This document shows positions 29,625-40,232 of a DNA stretch of 64,000 nucleotides, one piece after another (positions within the stretch are counted from its first letter, which is position 1; every line of letters starts with the position of its first letter). Below the pieces are notes generated by a model that searched no databases, had not been told where the DNA came from, and saw only the letters and a program-made list of their open reading frames with translations. The stretch is taken from positions 1 through 64,000 of the forward strand of contig NZ_JAIYCP010000002.1 of NCBI RefSeq assembly GCF_027487935.1. Reading direction: 5' to 3'. The position numbers were made by a program, and so were the translations under genes. The stretch comes from Brevundimonas sp. (GTDB lineage Bacteria; Pseudomonadota; Alphaproteobacteria; Caulobacterales; Caulobacteraceae).

Positions 29625-31603
29625 TTGTTGAACTGGGCGCCTTCGCCCTGATCCTCGCCCTGGTGCTCGCTGTGCTGCAGACCGGCATGGCTGCGGCCGG
29701 TCGTCTGCGCCGCAGCCCGGTGCTGGCCGGTGCCGCCGAGGGCGCGGCCCTGGCCTGCGCGGGCGTCGTCGCCCTGGCCTTCGCCGCCCTGATCCTGGCC
29801 TTTGCGGTCTCGGACTTCTCGGTCGCCAATGTCGCGGCCAACAGCCACACCGACAAGCCGATGCTTTACAAGGTCGCCGCCGCCTGGGGCAGTCATGAGG
29901 GCTCGCTGGTCCTTTGGTGTCTGGTGCTGACCGGCTTCGGGGCAGTCCTGGCCCGCGCCCGGGGCCTGCCGTTCGGCCTCAAGGCTTCGGCCGTAGCGAC
30001 CCAGGGTCTGCTCGGTGTGCTGTTCCTGGCCTTCGCCGTCTTTACCTCCAATCCGTTCGAGCGGCTGGATCCGGCTCCCTTTCAGGGCGGTTCGCTGAAC
30101 CCCTTGTTGCAGGACCCCGCGCTCGCCTTCCATCCGCCCTTCCTCTACGCGGGCTATGTCGGGTTTTCGGTCTGTTTCTCGCTGGCGGTTGCGGCCCTTA
30201 TCGAGGGTCGGGCCAATTCCAGCTTCTGGCCCGCCTGGGGGCGCTGGGTGCGGCCCTGGGCCCTGGCCAGCTGGGCCTTTCTGACCGTCGGCATCACCCT
30301 GGGTTCCTTCTGGGCCTATTATGAGCTCGGCTGGGGCGGCTGGTGGTTCTGGGACCCGGTCGAGAATGCCAGCTTCCTGCCCTGGCTGGCCGGAGCGGCC
30401 CTGCTGCACTCGGCCGTGGTCACCGAGCGGCGCGGAGCCCTCGCGGGCTGGACGACCTTTCTCGCCCTGTTGACCTTCACCTTCTCCATGCTGGGGGCCT
30501 TCCTCGTCCGCTCCGGCGTCCTGACCAGTGTCCATGCCTTTGCCGTCGATCCCGAGCGCGGCCTGATGCTGCTGGCCATTCTCGGTGCCACCTCGGGCGT
30601 GGCCTTCGCCCTGTTCGCCTGGCGCGCGCCCCAGCTGAAGGGGGGCGGCATGTTCGCCCCGGTCAGCCGCGAGGGTGCGCTGGTGCTGAACAATGTCTTC
30701 CTGACCGCGGCCAGTGCCACCGTCCTGCTCGGCACCCTCTATCCGCTGATCCTCGAGGCCGCCAACGGTGCGACCATTTCGGTCGGGCCGCCCTATTTCG
30801 CCCTGACCTTCAACCCGCTGATGATCGCAGCCCTGCTGATACTGCCCGCCGGGCCGCTGTTGTCGTGGAAGCGGGGGGATCTGCAGGGCGTCGGCCAGCG
30901 GCTGGCGCTGGCGGCGGGGGTCTCCATCCTGATCGCCCTGGCCGGCTGGATGGTCTTCGAGCCGAAGAAGGCCCTGTCCGCCGCCGGTATCGGCCTGGGT
31001 GGCTGGCTGATCCTCGGCACCCTCGCCGAGGTGGCCGAGCGGCTGCGCCTGTTCCGCGCGCCCCTGGCGGAGACCCTGCGCCGCGCCCGGGCCCTGCCGC
31101 TCGGTGCCTGGGGCACGACCCTGGCCCACGCCGGACTGGGCGTCTTCGTCCTGGGCGCGGTGGTCGAGACCGGTTATCGGGTCGAGGCGGCCCGGGCCCT
31201 GGCCCCCGGCCAGACCATCGAGGCCGGCAAATGGGCGGTGACGCTGGACTCCGTCGGCGTGGTCGAGGGGCCGAACTATCTGGCTGAACAGGGAAAACTG
31301 ACCGTGACCCTGCGCGACGGCAGCGCGCCGAGGACCGTCACGGCCGAGCGTCGCTTCTTCCCGACCGGGGGCCAGACCACCACCGAGGTCGGGCTCGATT
31401 TCCGGGGACTGGACGACGTCTATGTGGTGCTGGGCGAGCGCGGGCGAACCGCGGCCGACGAACCGGCCTGGAACGTCCGTGTCTGGTGGAACCCCTGGGC
31501 GCGGCTGATCTTCCTCGGCCCGGCGATTATGGCCCTGGCTGGCCTGCTGTCGCTGCTGGACCGGCGGCTGAGGCTGGGCGTGAACCGTAAGGCCGCGGCA
31601 TGA
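29621..31603 (+). CDS. ccmF: heme lyase subunit CcmF
   Basis: WGSHEGSLVLWCLVL, ELGWGGWWFWDPVENASFLPWL. Confidence 0.97.
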   Translation: MIVELGAFALILALVLAVLQTGMAAAGRLRRSPVLAGAAEGAALACAGVVALAFAALILAFAVSDFSVANVAANSHTDKPMLYKVAAAWGSHEGSLVLWCLVLTGFGAVLARARGLPFGLKASAVATQGLLGVLFLAFAVFTSNPFERLDPAPFQGGSLNPLLQDPALAFHPPFLYAGYVGFSVCFSLAVAALIEGRANSSFWPAWGRWVRPWALASWAFLTVGITLGSFWAYYELGWGGWWFWDPVENASFLPWLAGAALLHSAVVTERRGALAGWTTFLALLTFTFSMLGAFLVRSGVLTSVHAFAVDPERGLMLLAILGATSGVAFALFAWRAPQLKGGGMFAPVSREGALVLNNVFLTAASATVLLGTLYPLILEAANGATISVGPPYFALTFNPLMIAALLILPAGPLLSWKRGDLQGVGQRLALAAGVSILIALAGWMVFEPKKALSAAGIGLGGWLILGTLAEVAERLRLFRAPLAETLRRARALPLGAWGTTLAHAGLGVFVLGAVVETGYRVEAARALAPGQTIEAGKWAVTLDSVGVVEGPNYLAEQGKLTVTLRDGSAPRTVTAERRFFPTGGQTTTEVGLDFRGLDDVYVVLGERGRTAADEPAWNVRVWWNPWARLIFLGPAIMALAGLLSLLDRRLRLGVNRKAAA

Positions 31604-32103
31604 GGCGCGCCCTGCTGACCGCGTTCGCCCTGGTCCTGATCGCCACACCGGTTGCGGCGCAGGAGCCCCCGCCGACGCCGGACCGGCCGCTGGCGGATGC
31701 GACCCAGGAGGCTCGCGCCCAGGCCCTGTTCAACGACATCCGCTGCGTCGTCTGCCAGCATGAGGCCATCGCCGACAGCCCTGCCGGGATCGCGGCCGAC
31801 ATGCGCCGTCTGGTGCGCGAAGAGATCGCAGCCGGGCGCAGCGATCAACAGGTCCGCGATGATCTGGTGCGCCGCTACGGCGACTTCGTCCTGTTCACCC
31901 CGCCGCTGCGGGGCGGCACCTGGCTGTTGTGGTTCGGTCCGCTCGCCATCGTGCTGGCGGCGGGGGCGGGCCTGCTGTTCATGGCGCGCCGCCGCCCGGT
32001 CGAGACTCCGGCGCTCACGGCCGCCGAAGAGGCCGATCTGGCGCGAATCCTCGCCGATCAGGCGGTTCGCCCCGATACTGACGCAAAGCCGTCTGACCAA
32101 TAG
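31600..32103 (+). CDS. ccmH: cytochrome c maturation protein CcmH
   Basis: DIRCVVCQHEAIADSPAGIAADMRRLVRE (CxxC). Confidence 0.95.
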   Translation: MRRALLTAFALVLIATPVAAQEPPPTPDRPLADATQEARAQALFNDIRCVVCQHEAIADSPAGIAADMRRLVREEIAAGRSDQQVRDDLVRRYGDFVLFTPPLRGGTWLLWFGPLAIVLAAGAGLLFMARRRPVETPALTAAEEADLARILADQAVRPDTDAKPSDQ

Positions 32104-32106
32104 CCA

Positions 32107-32168
32107 CGAGCCTGATCGTTTGAGGAGGAATCGCTTCGCGGTTCCGACGGGAGCGTGAATCAGGCTCG
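32107..32168. repeat. long inverted repeat / hairpin between ccmH and the protease
   Basis: CGAGCCTGAT...ATCAGGCTCG 10-bp perfect stem with inner GGAATCGCTTCGCGGTTCC hairpin. Confidence 0.65.
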
Positions 32169-32281
32169 CAGGAAATGCAGGCCCTTCATCCCGTCGCGGC
32201 GTTGATGAAAAGTCCTTCAGCCCTGTATGAAAAGGCCTGACGGGCGTTCGCCGCCCGACGAGAGGATCGCAAGACACGCCT

Positions 32282-33844
32282 ATGATGAAGCGCAAGGAAT
32301 TCATGCTGGGGGCCATCGCTGGCCTGACCTTCGCCGCCGCAGCGACCGCCGGCGGCGTCATCGACTGGCCCTCGGCCAATGCCGGCCCGGTGGCGGGCTT
32401 CACGGGTCGCCTCGCGCCCACCGCCGGCGCCGCCGGCCTCGCCTTCGCCCCGCCGCAGGGCGCCCCCCTCAGCTTCGCCGACATCTTCGCCCAGGTCGCT
32501 CCGGCGGTGGTGCAGATCGATGTGAAGACGCGGGTGCCGCGTTCCAGCATGATCCAGATTCCGGGGACGCCGTTTGCGATCCCGAATCCCAACGGCGGAG
32601 AGGAGGGCGAGGAAGGCACTGACGACGAGGGCACCACGGCCATGGGAGCCGGCTCCGGCTTCTTCATCGCCGCCAACGGCTTCATCGTCACAAACAATCA
32701 CGTGGTCGCCGATGCGACCGAGATCATGGTCAAGCTGGCCGACGGTCGTGAGCTGGAGGCGCGAGTCATCGGTCGCGATGAGGCCACCGACCTCGCGGTC
32801 ATCAAGGTCGAGGGCACGGACTTCCCCTTCGTGACCTTCGAGGAGACCGCCCAGCCGCGCGTGGGCGACTGGGTCATTGCCGTGGGCAATCCGTTCGGGC
32901 TCGGTGGGACGGCCACGGCCGGCATCGTGTCGGCCCAGAGCCGTCAGAACCTCGCTGATCCGACCTCCAGCTTCGTCGACTTCCTCCAGATCGATGCCGC
33001 CATCAACCGGGGCAACTCCGGTGGCCCGACGTTCGACATCTATGGCCGTGTGATCGGCGTGAACTCGGCCATTATCTCGCCCACGGGTGGATCGGTCGGG
33101 ATCGGTTTCGCTATTCCCGCCTCTGTCGCCAAACCGGTCACCGATCAACTCATGCGGGGCGTGACGGTCCAGCGAGGCTTCGTCGGTCTGGGCCTCCGAA
33201 CCTTTGATGCTGATCGTTGGGAGGCCCTCGGCCAGGCCCGTGACTTCAAGGGGGCCTATGTCGAGTCCGTGACGCCGGACGCGCCCGCCGAGCAGGCGGG
33301 CGTACAGGAAGGCGATCTTCTGGTTGGCGTGAACGGTCGCCCGGTCGCCAACGGAACCGAGGCGACCCGCGCCGTCGGCTCTGCCCGGCCCGGGGAAACC
33401 ATCCGTCTCGAGGTCATCCGCGACGGCCGCAGGCGCACGATCAACGTGCGCTCCGGTGTGCGTCCGTCCGAGACAGAGCTTCTGGCTGACCAGGATCAGG
33501 GCGGCGGCGAAGGGCCGCGGAATTCGCCCACGGCACCACAGGGACAGGTCCTCGAGGGCGCGACGGTTCGCTCGATCACCCCGGCCCAGCGGTCGCAGTA
33601 TGGCATTCCCGAGACTGTGACCGGTGTGATCGTAACGAGCGTCGCGCGAGGAACGCCGGCGGCCGAAGCCGGTTTGCAGGCCGGCATTGTCATCAGCCGC
33701 GCCGGAAACCGGACGATTGGCAGTGCAGCCGACCTCGCCGCGGCGATTCGGGAGATCAAGGCGGCGGGCCGCCCGAGCATCCTCCTGTTCGTCTCGGCCG
33801 GTGGGCAGCGGGGTACGCTCGTGCTCAAATTCGAGACCGAGTGA
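32282..33844 (+). CDS. Do/DegP-like periplasmic serine endoprotease
   Basis: GSGFFIAANGFIVTNNHVV, NRGNSGGPTFD catalytic Ser, two PDZ domains. Confidence 0.95.
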   Translation: MMKRKEFMLGAIAGLTFAAAATAGGVIDWPSANAGPVAGFTGRLAPTAGAAGLAFAPPQGAPLSFADIFAQVAPAVVQIDVKTRVPRSSMIQIPGTPFAIPNPNGGEEGEEGTDDEGTTAMGAGSGFFIAANGFIVTNNHVVADATEIMVKLADGRELEARVIGRDEATDLAVIKVEGTDFPFVTFEETAQPRVGDWVIAVGNPFGLGGTATAGIVSAQSRQNLADPTSSFVDFLQIDAAINRGNSGGPTFDIYGRVIGVNSAIISPTGGSVGIGFAIPASVAKPVTDQLMRGVTVQRGFVGLGLRTFDADRWEALGQARDFKGAYVESVTPDAPAEQAGVQEGDLLVGVNGRPVANGTEATRAVGSARPGETIRLEVIRDGRRRTINVRSGVRPSETELLADQDQGGGEGPRNSPTAPQGQVLEGATVRSITPAQRSQYGIPETVTGVIVTSVARGTPAAEAGLQAGIVISRAGNRTIGSAADLAAAIREIKAAGRPSILLFVSAGGQRGTLVLKFETE

Positions 33845-33931
33845 TGCTCCGATCCTGAACAAGCCGTAACTGCCCCCATCGCCGCCGATGCGCTAGCATC
33901 GGTGGCGATTTGCATTCGAGGGGCTGATTCC

Positions 33932-34603
33932 ATGCGCATTCTGGTGGTCGAGGACGACGCTGAAGCCGCGACCGCCATGGTCCGGGGACTGACCGAGGCC
34001 GGGCACGAGCCGACCCACGCCGTCGACGGTGCCTTCGGCCTGCTGGAGGCGCAGAAGGGCGGCTATGACGTCTATGTCGTCGACCGGATGATGCCCCGCC
34101 TCGACGGCATCGGCATGGTCGAGACCCTGCGCAAGGACGGCGACCAGACCCCGGTCCTGTTCCTGTCCGCCCTCGGCGAGGTCGAGGATCGCGTCACGGG
34201 GCTCAAGGCCGGCGCGGATGACTATCTGGTCAAACCCTACGCCTTCTCCGAACTGATCGCCCGGGTCGAGGCCCTGTCGCGCCGCCGCGAGACCGGCAGC
34301 GTCGCCACCATGCTCAAGGTCGGCGACCTCGAGATGAACCTGATCGCCCGCACCGTGCACCGCACCGGCAAGGAGATCGACCTGCAGCCGCGCGAGTTCC
34401 AGCTGCTGGAATTCCTGATGCGTCACGCCGGCCAGTCGGTGACCCGCACCATGCTGCTCGAGAAGGTCTGGGAATATCATTTCGACCCCCAGACCAATGT
34501 CATTGACGTCCACATCAGCCGCCTGCGCGCCAAGATCGACAAGGGCTTCGACCACGCCATGCTGCAGACGGTGCGCGGGGCGGGGTATCGGCTGGAGCCG
34601 TAG
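33932..34603 (+). CDS. OmpR-family response regulator
   Basis: MRILVVEDDAEAATAMVRGL; VVDRMMPRLDG; winged helix. Confidence 0.95.
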   Translation: MRILVVEDDAEAATAMVRGLTEAGHEPTHAVDGAFGLLEAQKGGYDVYVVDRMMPRLDGIGMVETLRKDGDQTPVLFLSALGEVEDRVTGLKAGADDYLVKPYAFSELIARVEALSRRRETGSVATMLKVGDLEMNLIARTVHRTGKEIDLQPREFQLLEFLMRHAGQSVTRTMLLEKVWEYHFDPQTNVIDVHISRLRAKIDKGFDHAMLQTVRGAGYRLEP

Positions 34604-34612
34604 CGCCAGCCA

Positions 34613-36019
34613 GTGAAACTTCCCTCCCTTCTCCGCCGTACGCCCTTCCGGCTGACGCTTCTGTTCCTCGCCCTGTTCGCGGCGGCAGCCAGCGCCATCC
34701 TGGCCTATGTCTATTTCGCCTCGGCCTCCGAGGCCCGGACCAGGGCCGAGCTCGAGGTGCGCGGCGAGATGGAGGTGCTGACCGGCATCTACAGGGAACG
34801 CGGCTTCGACGCCCTGAACCGCGCCCTGATCGACCGCACCCTGCGCGACAACGCCTTCCTCTATCTGCTCAAGAACCCTGACGGCAGCCAGATCACCGGC
34901 AGCCTGACCGACTTCCCGATCGCGGAGATGGAGGGCAGCCAGGAGTGGATCAGCTTCCCGTTCACGGACACGGACGCCGAAGGCCGGGTCACCCGGCCGC
35001 AGGTCCGCGGCGTGCAGGTCCAGCTGGCGGACGACGGCATGCTGTTCGTCGGCCAGTCACTCGGGGACACCGAAGCCTATCTGGCGCGCCTGACCCGGGC
35101 CCTCTGGACGGCCATGGGCATCGTCCTGTTGCTCGGTCTGGCGGGCGGGGTGCTGGTCAGCCGAAACATCGAGCACGCCATGGGCCAGCTCGGCAAGGTC
35201 GTCACGGCGGTGCAGGAGGGTGACCTCAAGGCCCGGGCGGAGGTCCGCAACTCCGGCGACGAACTGGACGAACTGGGGGCCGGGCTCAATACCATGCTGG
35301 ACCGGCTGGAAGGGTCGATGTCCTCGATCCGTCACGCCGGCGACGCCATCGCCCACGACCTGCGCTCGCCCCTGACCCGGATGCGGGCCAAGCTGGAGGT
35401 GGCGCTGATGGACGCCGAGGCCGGCCGGATCGACGGGATCGACGCGGTCCAGCTGGCCCTCGACGAGGCCGACAATCTGCTCAAGACCTTCAACACCGTC
35501 CTCGCCATCGCCCGCCTGCAGGCGGCGGCGGGCCGCACGCCGGATCCGAAGGTGTTCGACGCCGCCGATCTGGCCGCAGACATGGCCGAGCTCTATGAGC
35601 CCGCGTCAGAGGAAAAGGGGCTGGAGTTCTCCGCCGAGATCGAGCGCGGGCTGATGATCTCGGGTAACCAGCCCTTCCTCGCCCAGGCCCTGGCCAACAT
35701 CATCGACAACGCCATCAAATACACCCCGACCGGCGGCGCTGTGATGCTGCGCGCCCGGCGGCGCTCGTCGGGCGAGATCGAATACTCGGTCACCGATACC
35801 GGCCCCGGTGTGCCCGAAGGGGATCGTGAGCGGGTCATCGAACGCTTCGTACGCCTCGACAACAGCCGCACCGAGGCCGGCTCGGGCCTCGGCCTGGCGC
35901 TGGTCGGGGCGGTGATGGAGGCCCACGGCGGCCGTATCCTGCTGGATGAAGGCCCCGGCGAATACGGCGGCTTCGGCCCCGGCCTGCGGGTGGCGCTGGT
36001 CCTGCCGGCCGCCGAATGA
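34613..36019 (+). CDS. sensor histidine kinase
   Basis: HAMP, AIAHDLRSPLTRMR H-box, IDNAIKYTPTGG, GSGLGLALV. Confidence 0.94.
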   Translation: MKLPSLLRRTPFRLTLLFLALFAAAASAILAYVYFASASEARTRAELEVRGEMEVLTGIYRERGFDALNRALIDRTLRDNAFLYLLKNPDGSQITGSLTDFPIAEMEGSQEWISFPFTDTDAEGRVTRPQVRGVQVQLADDGMLFVGQSLGDTEAYLARLTRALWTAMGIVLLLGLAGGVLVSRNIEHAMGQLGKVVTAVQEGDLKARAEVRNSGDELDELGAGLNTMLDRLEGSMSSIRHAGDAIAHDLRSPLTRMRAKLEVALMDAEAGRIDGIDAVQLALDEADNLLKTFNTVLAIARLQAAAGRTPDPKVFDAADLAADMAELYEPASEEKGLEFSAEIERGLMISGNQPFLAQALANIIDNAIKYTPTGGAVMLRARRRSSGEIEYSVTDTGPGVPEGDRERVIERFVRLDNSRTEAGSGLGLALVGAVMEAHGGRILLDEGPGEYGGFGPGLRVALVLPAAE

Positions 36020-38904
36020 GCGGCGCGCTGGGCCCCCGGCTGGCACCCTGTGGGCCGGTCATCGATGCGGTCGCCGCCGCTCGCACCCATGAACGCCTGT
36101 CCGAAGCGGCGCGCGAGGACGGCTGGTCGGACGCGCTGCAGGCCGCCTGGCCCGCCCTCGCCCCTGCCTTCGCGGCTTCTCCCTATCTGGCCGGGCTGGC
36201 GCGGCGCTGGCCCGAGCGGCTTCGACAGACGATCGAGACCTCGCCGGACGACCGGCTGGCGGCCATCCTGTCGGCGACCGACGCCCTGACCGGCGGTGCC
36301 GATGAGGTTCGCGCGCCGCTGCGCCGGCTCAAGGCCGAATTGCATCTCGTGACCGCCCTGTGCGATCTCGGCGGCGTCTGGGCACTGGACGCCGTCACGG
36401 ACGCGCTCAGCCGTTTCGCCGACGCCTCGACCCGGTCGGCCCTGCGCGCCGTGGCCCACGACCAGCGCGAGCGGGGCAAGCTGATCTCCGCCGCCGACGA
36501 TCCGCGCGGCCCCATTCCCGGCCTGTTCGGCCTGGCCATGGGCAAGCACGGGGCCTTTGAGCTCAACTACTCCTCCGACATCGACATCAGCCTGTTCTTC
36601 GAGCCCGAGGCGCTCGAAAGCGCCCTGGCCGAGGGCGTGGAGCCGCAGAAATTCTGCGATCGCGCCGCCCATGCGCTGGCTGCCCTGATGCAGGAACGGA
36701 CCGGCGACGGCTATGTCTTCCGCTTCGACCTGCGGCTGCGGCCCGATCCGTCCTCCACCCCGCCCGTGGTCGCCGCCCCCATGGCCCTCGCCTACTATGA
36801 AAGCGTCGGCCAGAACTGGGAGCGCGCCGCCTTCATCAAGGCCCGGCCGGTGATCGGCGACCTCGCCGCCGGTGCCGGGTTTGTCACCGCGCTGAGGCCC
36901 TTCATCTGGCGGCGCAGTCTCGACTATCCGGCCATCCTCGACATCCAGTCGATCAAGCGCCAGATCCACGTCCACAAGACCGGCGAAGGCATGGACGCCG
37001 CGGGGGCCAATCTGAAGCTGGGCCGGGGCGGCATCCGCGAGATCGAATTCTTCGCCCAGACCCAGCAGCTGATCCTCGGCGGCCGTGACCCCGCCCTGCG
37101 CAGTCCGCGCACGGTCGATGCCCTCGCTGCCCTGCGCGATGCCGGCCATGTCAGCCCCGAGGTCTGCGCCGACCTGACCGCAGCCTATGCTGCCCTGCGC
37201 GGTCTCGAGCACCGGGTGCAGATGCTCGACGACGAACAGACCCATATCCTGCCGGCGGAACCCGCCCGCCGCGCAGCGGTGGCCGCCCTGGCCGGCGAGG
37301 GCGATCTCGCGGCCTTCGACCGCGGAATCGAAGCCCTGCTGGTCGGGGTCAACCGCACCTATGGCGAACTGTTCGAGGGCGAGGAGGCCCTGTCCTCCCC
37401 CTATGGATCGCTGGTCTTCACCGGCATCGAGAACGATCCCGAGACCCTGGCGACGCTGGAACGCATGGGCTTCACGGAGCCGGGGACGATCGCCGATACG
37501 ATCCGTAGCTGGCACCACGGACGCATTCCCGCCACCCGCTCGGCCCGGGGCCGGGAGCTCTTCACGCGGCTCGCTCCCCGTCTCCTGACGGCCCTGGCCG
37601 ACACCGGCGCGGCCGACGCCGCCTTCCGGCGGTTCGCCGTCTTCTTCGCGGGTCTGAACAGTGGGGTGCAGGTCCAGGCCCTGTTCCTGGCCCAGCCGAA
37701 ACTGTTCGATCTCGTGGTCGGGGTCATGGCCTTCGCCCCCCGACTGGCGCGGACCCTCGGCCGCTATCCGGCGGCGCTGGACAGTATGCTGGACGCCCGG
37801 TTCCATACCCGGCTGGGTGCCAACACCGGCCTGTTCGACCAGATGACGGACGAAGCCGCGGCGGCCGCCGATTTTGAGGGGGCCATGAACGCCGTGCGCC
37901 GCCTGCATCGTGACCAGATGTTCCGGATCGGTGTCCAGATCCTGACGGGTCGCATCGGGCCTGAGCAGGCCGGTCGGGCGCACACGGCCCTGGCCGATGC
38001 CGTGATCGAGGCCCTCGCCCCGGCCGCCATGACCGAGGCGGCGCGCCAGGGCGGCACCCTGCGCGACGGCGTGGTCGCAGTGGTCGCCCTCGGCAAGGCG
38101 GGCTCGCGCGAGATGACTGCGAGCTCGGACCTCGACCTGATGACGGTCTATGACGCGCCGCCCGAGGCGGTGTCCGAGGGCAAGGGCTGGGCGGCGGGCG
38201 TCTTCTATTCCCGCTTCACCCAGCGGCTGATCGCGGCCCTTTCGGCCTATACGGCCGAAGGGGGGCTCTATGAGGTCGACATGCGGCTGCGGCCCGGCGC
38301 GGCCAAGGGGCCGGTGTCGCTTCGGCTGTCGGCGGTCGAGGACTATTATGCGACCGAGGCGGACACCTGGGAGTTCATGGCCCTGACTCGCGCGCGCGTG
38401 GTCTGGACCAATGATCCGGCCTTCGGTGCCTGCACATCCGCCGCACTGGAGGCCATCCTGCGTCGGCCCCGGCCGGGCGTCGATGTCGCTGCCGACGCCC
38501 GCCGGATGCGCGATCTGATGGCCCGCGAGCGGCCCGGGCAGGGGGCATGGGACCTCAAGCTCGCCCCCGGCGGTCAGGTCGATGCCGAGTTCGTTGCCCA
38601 GGTGCATCAGCTGAAGGCCGCCGCCGGGGGAGGCCGGCTGACCGTCTCCACCCTCGAGGCGCTCGCGGCGGAACCTGCGCTGGCCGGGGCCTGGCAGCTG
38701 CAGCAGGCGCTGGGTCAGGTCTTCAGCGCCGCCTTCGATGACAGACCGGACCCGGAGCAGGAACCCGAGGGCTTCCGCCACCGTCTCGCCGAGGCTGCGG
38801 GCCTGCCCGATTTTGAGGCGCTGAAAGCCCGGCTGGCCGAGGTGCGCACGGCCGCCCGCACGGTCTTCGACACCGTCCTGCCGCCGCCGCGCGACGGAGA
38901 CTGA
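36016..38904 (+). CDS. glnE: bifunctional glutamine synthetase adenylyltransferase/adenylyl-removing enzyme
   Basis: GLAMGKHGAFELNYSSDIDISLFF; KLGRGGIREIEFFAQTQQLI; second nucleotidyltransferase domain GSREMTASSDLDLM. Confidence 0.96.
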   Translation: MSGALGPRLAPCGPVIDAVAAARTHERLSEAAREDGWSDALQAAWPALAPAFAASPYLAGLARRWPERLRQTIETSPDDRLAAILSATDALTGGADEVRAPLRRLKAELHLVTALCDLGGVWALDAVTDALSRFADASTRSALRAVAHDQRERGKLISAADDPRGPIPGLFGLAMGKHGAFELNYSSDIDISLFFEPEALESALAEGVEPQKFCDRAAHALAALMQERTGDGYVFRFDLRLRPDPSSTPPVVAAPMALAYYESVGQNWERAAFIKARPVIGDLAAGAGFVTALRPFIWRRSLDYPAILDIQSIKRQIHVHKTGEGMDAAGANLKLGRGGIREIEFFAQTQQLILGGRDPALRSPRTVDALAALRDAGHVSPEVCADLTAAYAALRGLEHRVQMLDDEQTHILPAEPARRAAVAALAGEGDLAAFDRGIEALLVGVNRTYGELFEGEEALSSPYGSLVFTGIENDPETLATLERMGFTEPGTIADTIRSWHHGRIPATRSARGRELFTRLAPRLLTALADTGAADAAFRRFAVFFAGLNSGVQVQALFLAQPKLFDLVVGVMAFAPRLARTLGRYPAALDSMLDARFHTRLGANTGLFDQMTDEAAAAADFEGAMNAVRRLHRDQMFRIGVQILTGRIGPEQAGRAHTALADAVIEALAPAAMTEAARQGGTLRDGVVAVVALGKAGSREMTASSDLDLMTVYDAPPEAVSEGKGWAAGVFYSRFTQRLIAALSAYTAEGGLYEVDMRLRPGAAKGPVSLRLSAVEDYYATEADTWEFMALTRARVVWTNDPAFGACTSAALEAILRRPRPGVDVAADARRMRDLMARERPGQGAWDLKLAPGGQVDAEFVAQVHQLKAAAGGGRLTVSTLEALAAEPALAGAWQLQQALGQVFSAAFDDRPDPEQEPEGFRHRLAEAAGLPDFEALKARLAEVRTAARTVFDTVLPPPRDGD

Positions 38905-38957
38905 CGCCATCTTCGTTAGACTTCCCGGACTGGGGACTGACACCGCCATTTTTCGGC

Positions 38958-39602
38958 ATGGAGATCACCGAGATGAAAAAGACCCTTCTGGCTGGCGGCC
39001 TCGCCGCCCTGACGCTGGCCGCCGCGGCCGGCACCGCCTTCGCCCAGCAACCCCCGGCCCGTGGCATGCGCGCCGATACGGACGGAGACCGTCGTCTGAG
39101 CCAGGCCGAGTTCGTGGGCCAGCGCGTGCAGCGCCTGACGGCCGCAGACACCAATCGTGACGGCTCGGTCACGGCCGATGAGCGCCGCGCCGCGATTCAG
39201 GCCCGCGTGGCCGACCGCGCCGATGCCCGGTTCGACCGGCTGGACGGCAATGACGACGGCGCCGTCAGCCGCGCCGAGTTCGACGCCGCCCGTGCGGCCG
39301 CGCGCCAGGCCCGCGCCGATCGCGGTCCCCGTCCGATGCGTGCCCAGCGCGGTCCGGCGCGCGGCCAGCGCGGCATGCCCCGGATGGAAGCCCGTGGCCC
39401 GGTCGTCATCGCCGACGTCCAGACCCGCGCAGAACAGGCCTTCACCCGCCTGGATGCCGACCACGATGGCTACATCACTCCGGCCGAAGGCCGCGCCGGC
39501 CGTCAGGCCATGCGCGAGCTGCGCCGTGACCGCATGAATGAACGCCGCGCCGCCCATCAGGCTCAACGGCAGGCGTCGCCTCCGGCCCCCGCTTCGGAGT
39601 AA
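38958..39602 (+). CDS. secreted EF-hand domain protein
   Basis: Signal peptide; DTDGDRRLSQAEF, DTNRDGSVTADE, DGNDDGAVSRAEF, DADHDGYITPAEG calcium loops. Confidence 0.88.
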   Translation: MEITEMKKTLLAGGLAALTLAAAAGTAFAQQPPARGMRADTDGDRRLSQAEFVGQRVQRLTAADTNRDGSVTADERRAAIQARVADRADARFDRLDGNDDGAVSRAEFDAARAAARQARADRGPRPMRAQRGPARGQRGMPRMEARGPVVIADVQTRAEQAFTRLDADHDGYITPAEGRAGRQAMRELRRDRMNERRAAHQAQRQASPPAPASE

Positions 39603-39656
39603 GGTTGATGTCGGGGACGGCGGTCATGAACCGGGCGACCCTTTCGCTGTATTCGC

Positions 39657-40232
39657 ATGAGGGCCGGATTGGCGCTGATCGCCGACCCCGACGAGGACCT
39701 GGTGCGCCGCGTGGGTCAGGGCGACCCGGCGGCCATCCAGGCCATGGTGGCGCGCAAGCTTCCGCGCATGCTGGCACTCGCCCAACGGATGCTGGGCGAT
39801 GCGGCCGAGGCGGAGGATGTGGCCCAGGAGGTCATGCTGCGGGCCTGGAAACAGGCTCCTCGCTGGACACCGGGTCAGGCCAGGTTCGACACCTGGCTGC
39901 ACCGGGTCGGGCTGAACCTCTGCTACGACCGGCTTCGCCGCAGACGGGAAGTGACCACGGCGACGCCGCCGGATCAGGCCGACACCGGCCCCGCGCCGGA
40001 TCGGGGTCTGCTGGCGGCGGATGTGGGGGCACGGGTCGATGCGGCCCTGACCCGACTGCCGGATCGTCAGAGGGAGGCGATCGTCCTCTGTCATTATCAG
40101 GAGCTGACCAATATCGAGGCTGCGGCCCTGATGGCGGTCAGCGTGGAAGCGCTGGAAAGCCTGCTGTCACGGGGACGACGGGCGTTGAGACTGGCCTTGG
40201 CCGATATCCGGCCGGGTGCTGAGGGAGCATGA
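39657..40232 (+). CDS. ECF-family RNA polymerase sigma factor
   Basis: Sigma region 2 AEDVAQEVMLRAWKQAP; region 4 LPDRQREAIVLCHYQELTNIEAAALM. Confidence 0.92.
   Translation: MRAGLALIADPDEDLVRRVGQGDPAAIQAMVARKLPRMLALAQRMLGDAAEAEDVAQEVMLRAWKQAPRWTPGQARFDTWLHRVGLNLCYDRLRRRREVTTATPPDQADTGPAPDRGLLAADVGARVDAALTRLPDRQREAIVLCHYQELTNIEAAALMAVSVEALESLLSRGRRALRLALADIRPGAEGA

Noticed and set aside
29531-31648. 705-aa minus-strand ORF opposite ccmF
   Set aside because: Gln/Gly/Glu/Arg-rich shadow ORF; CcmF motifs are unambiguous on +.
35593-38949. 1118-aa minus-strand ORF opposite glnE
   Set aside because: Composition typical of the antisense frame of a high-GC gene; glnE on + has clear conserved motifs.
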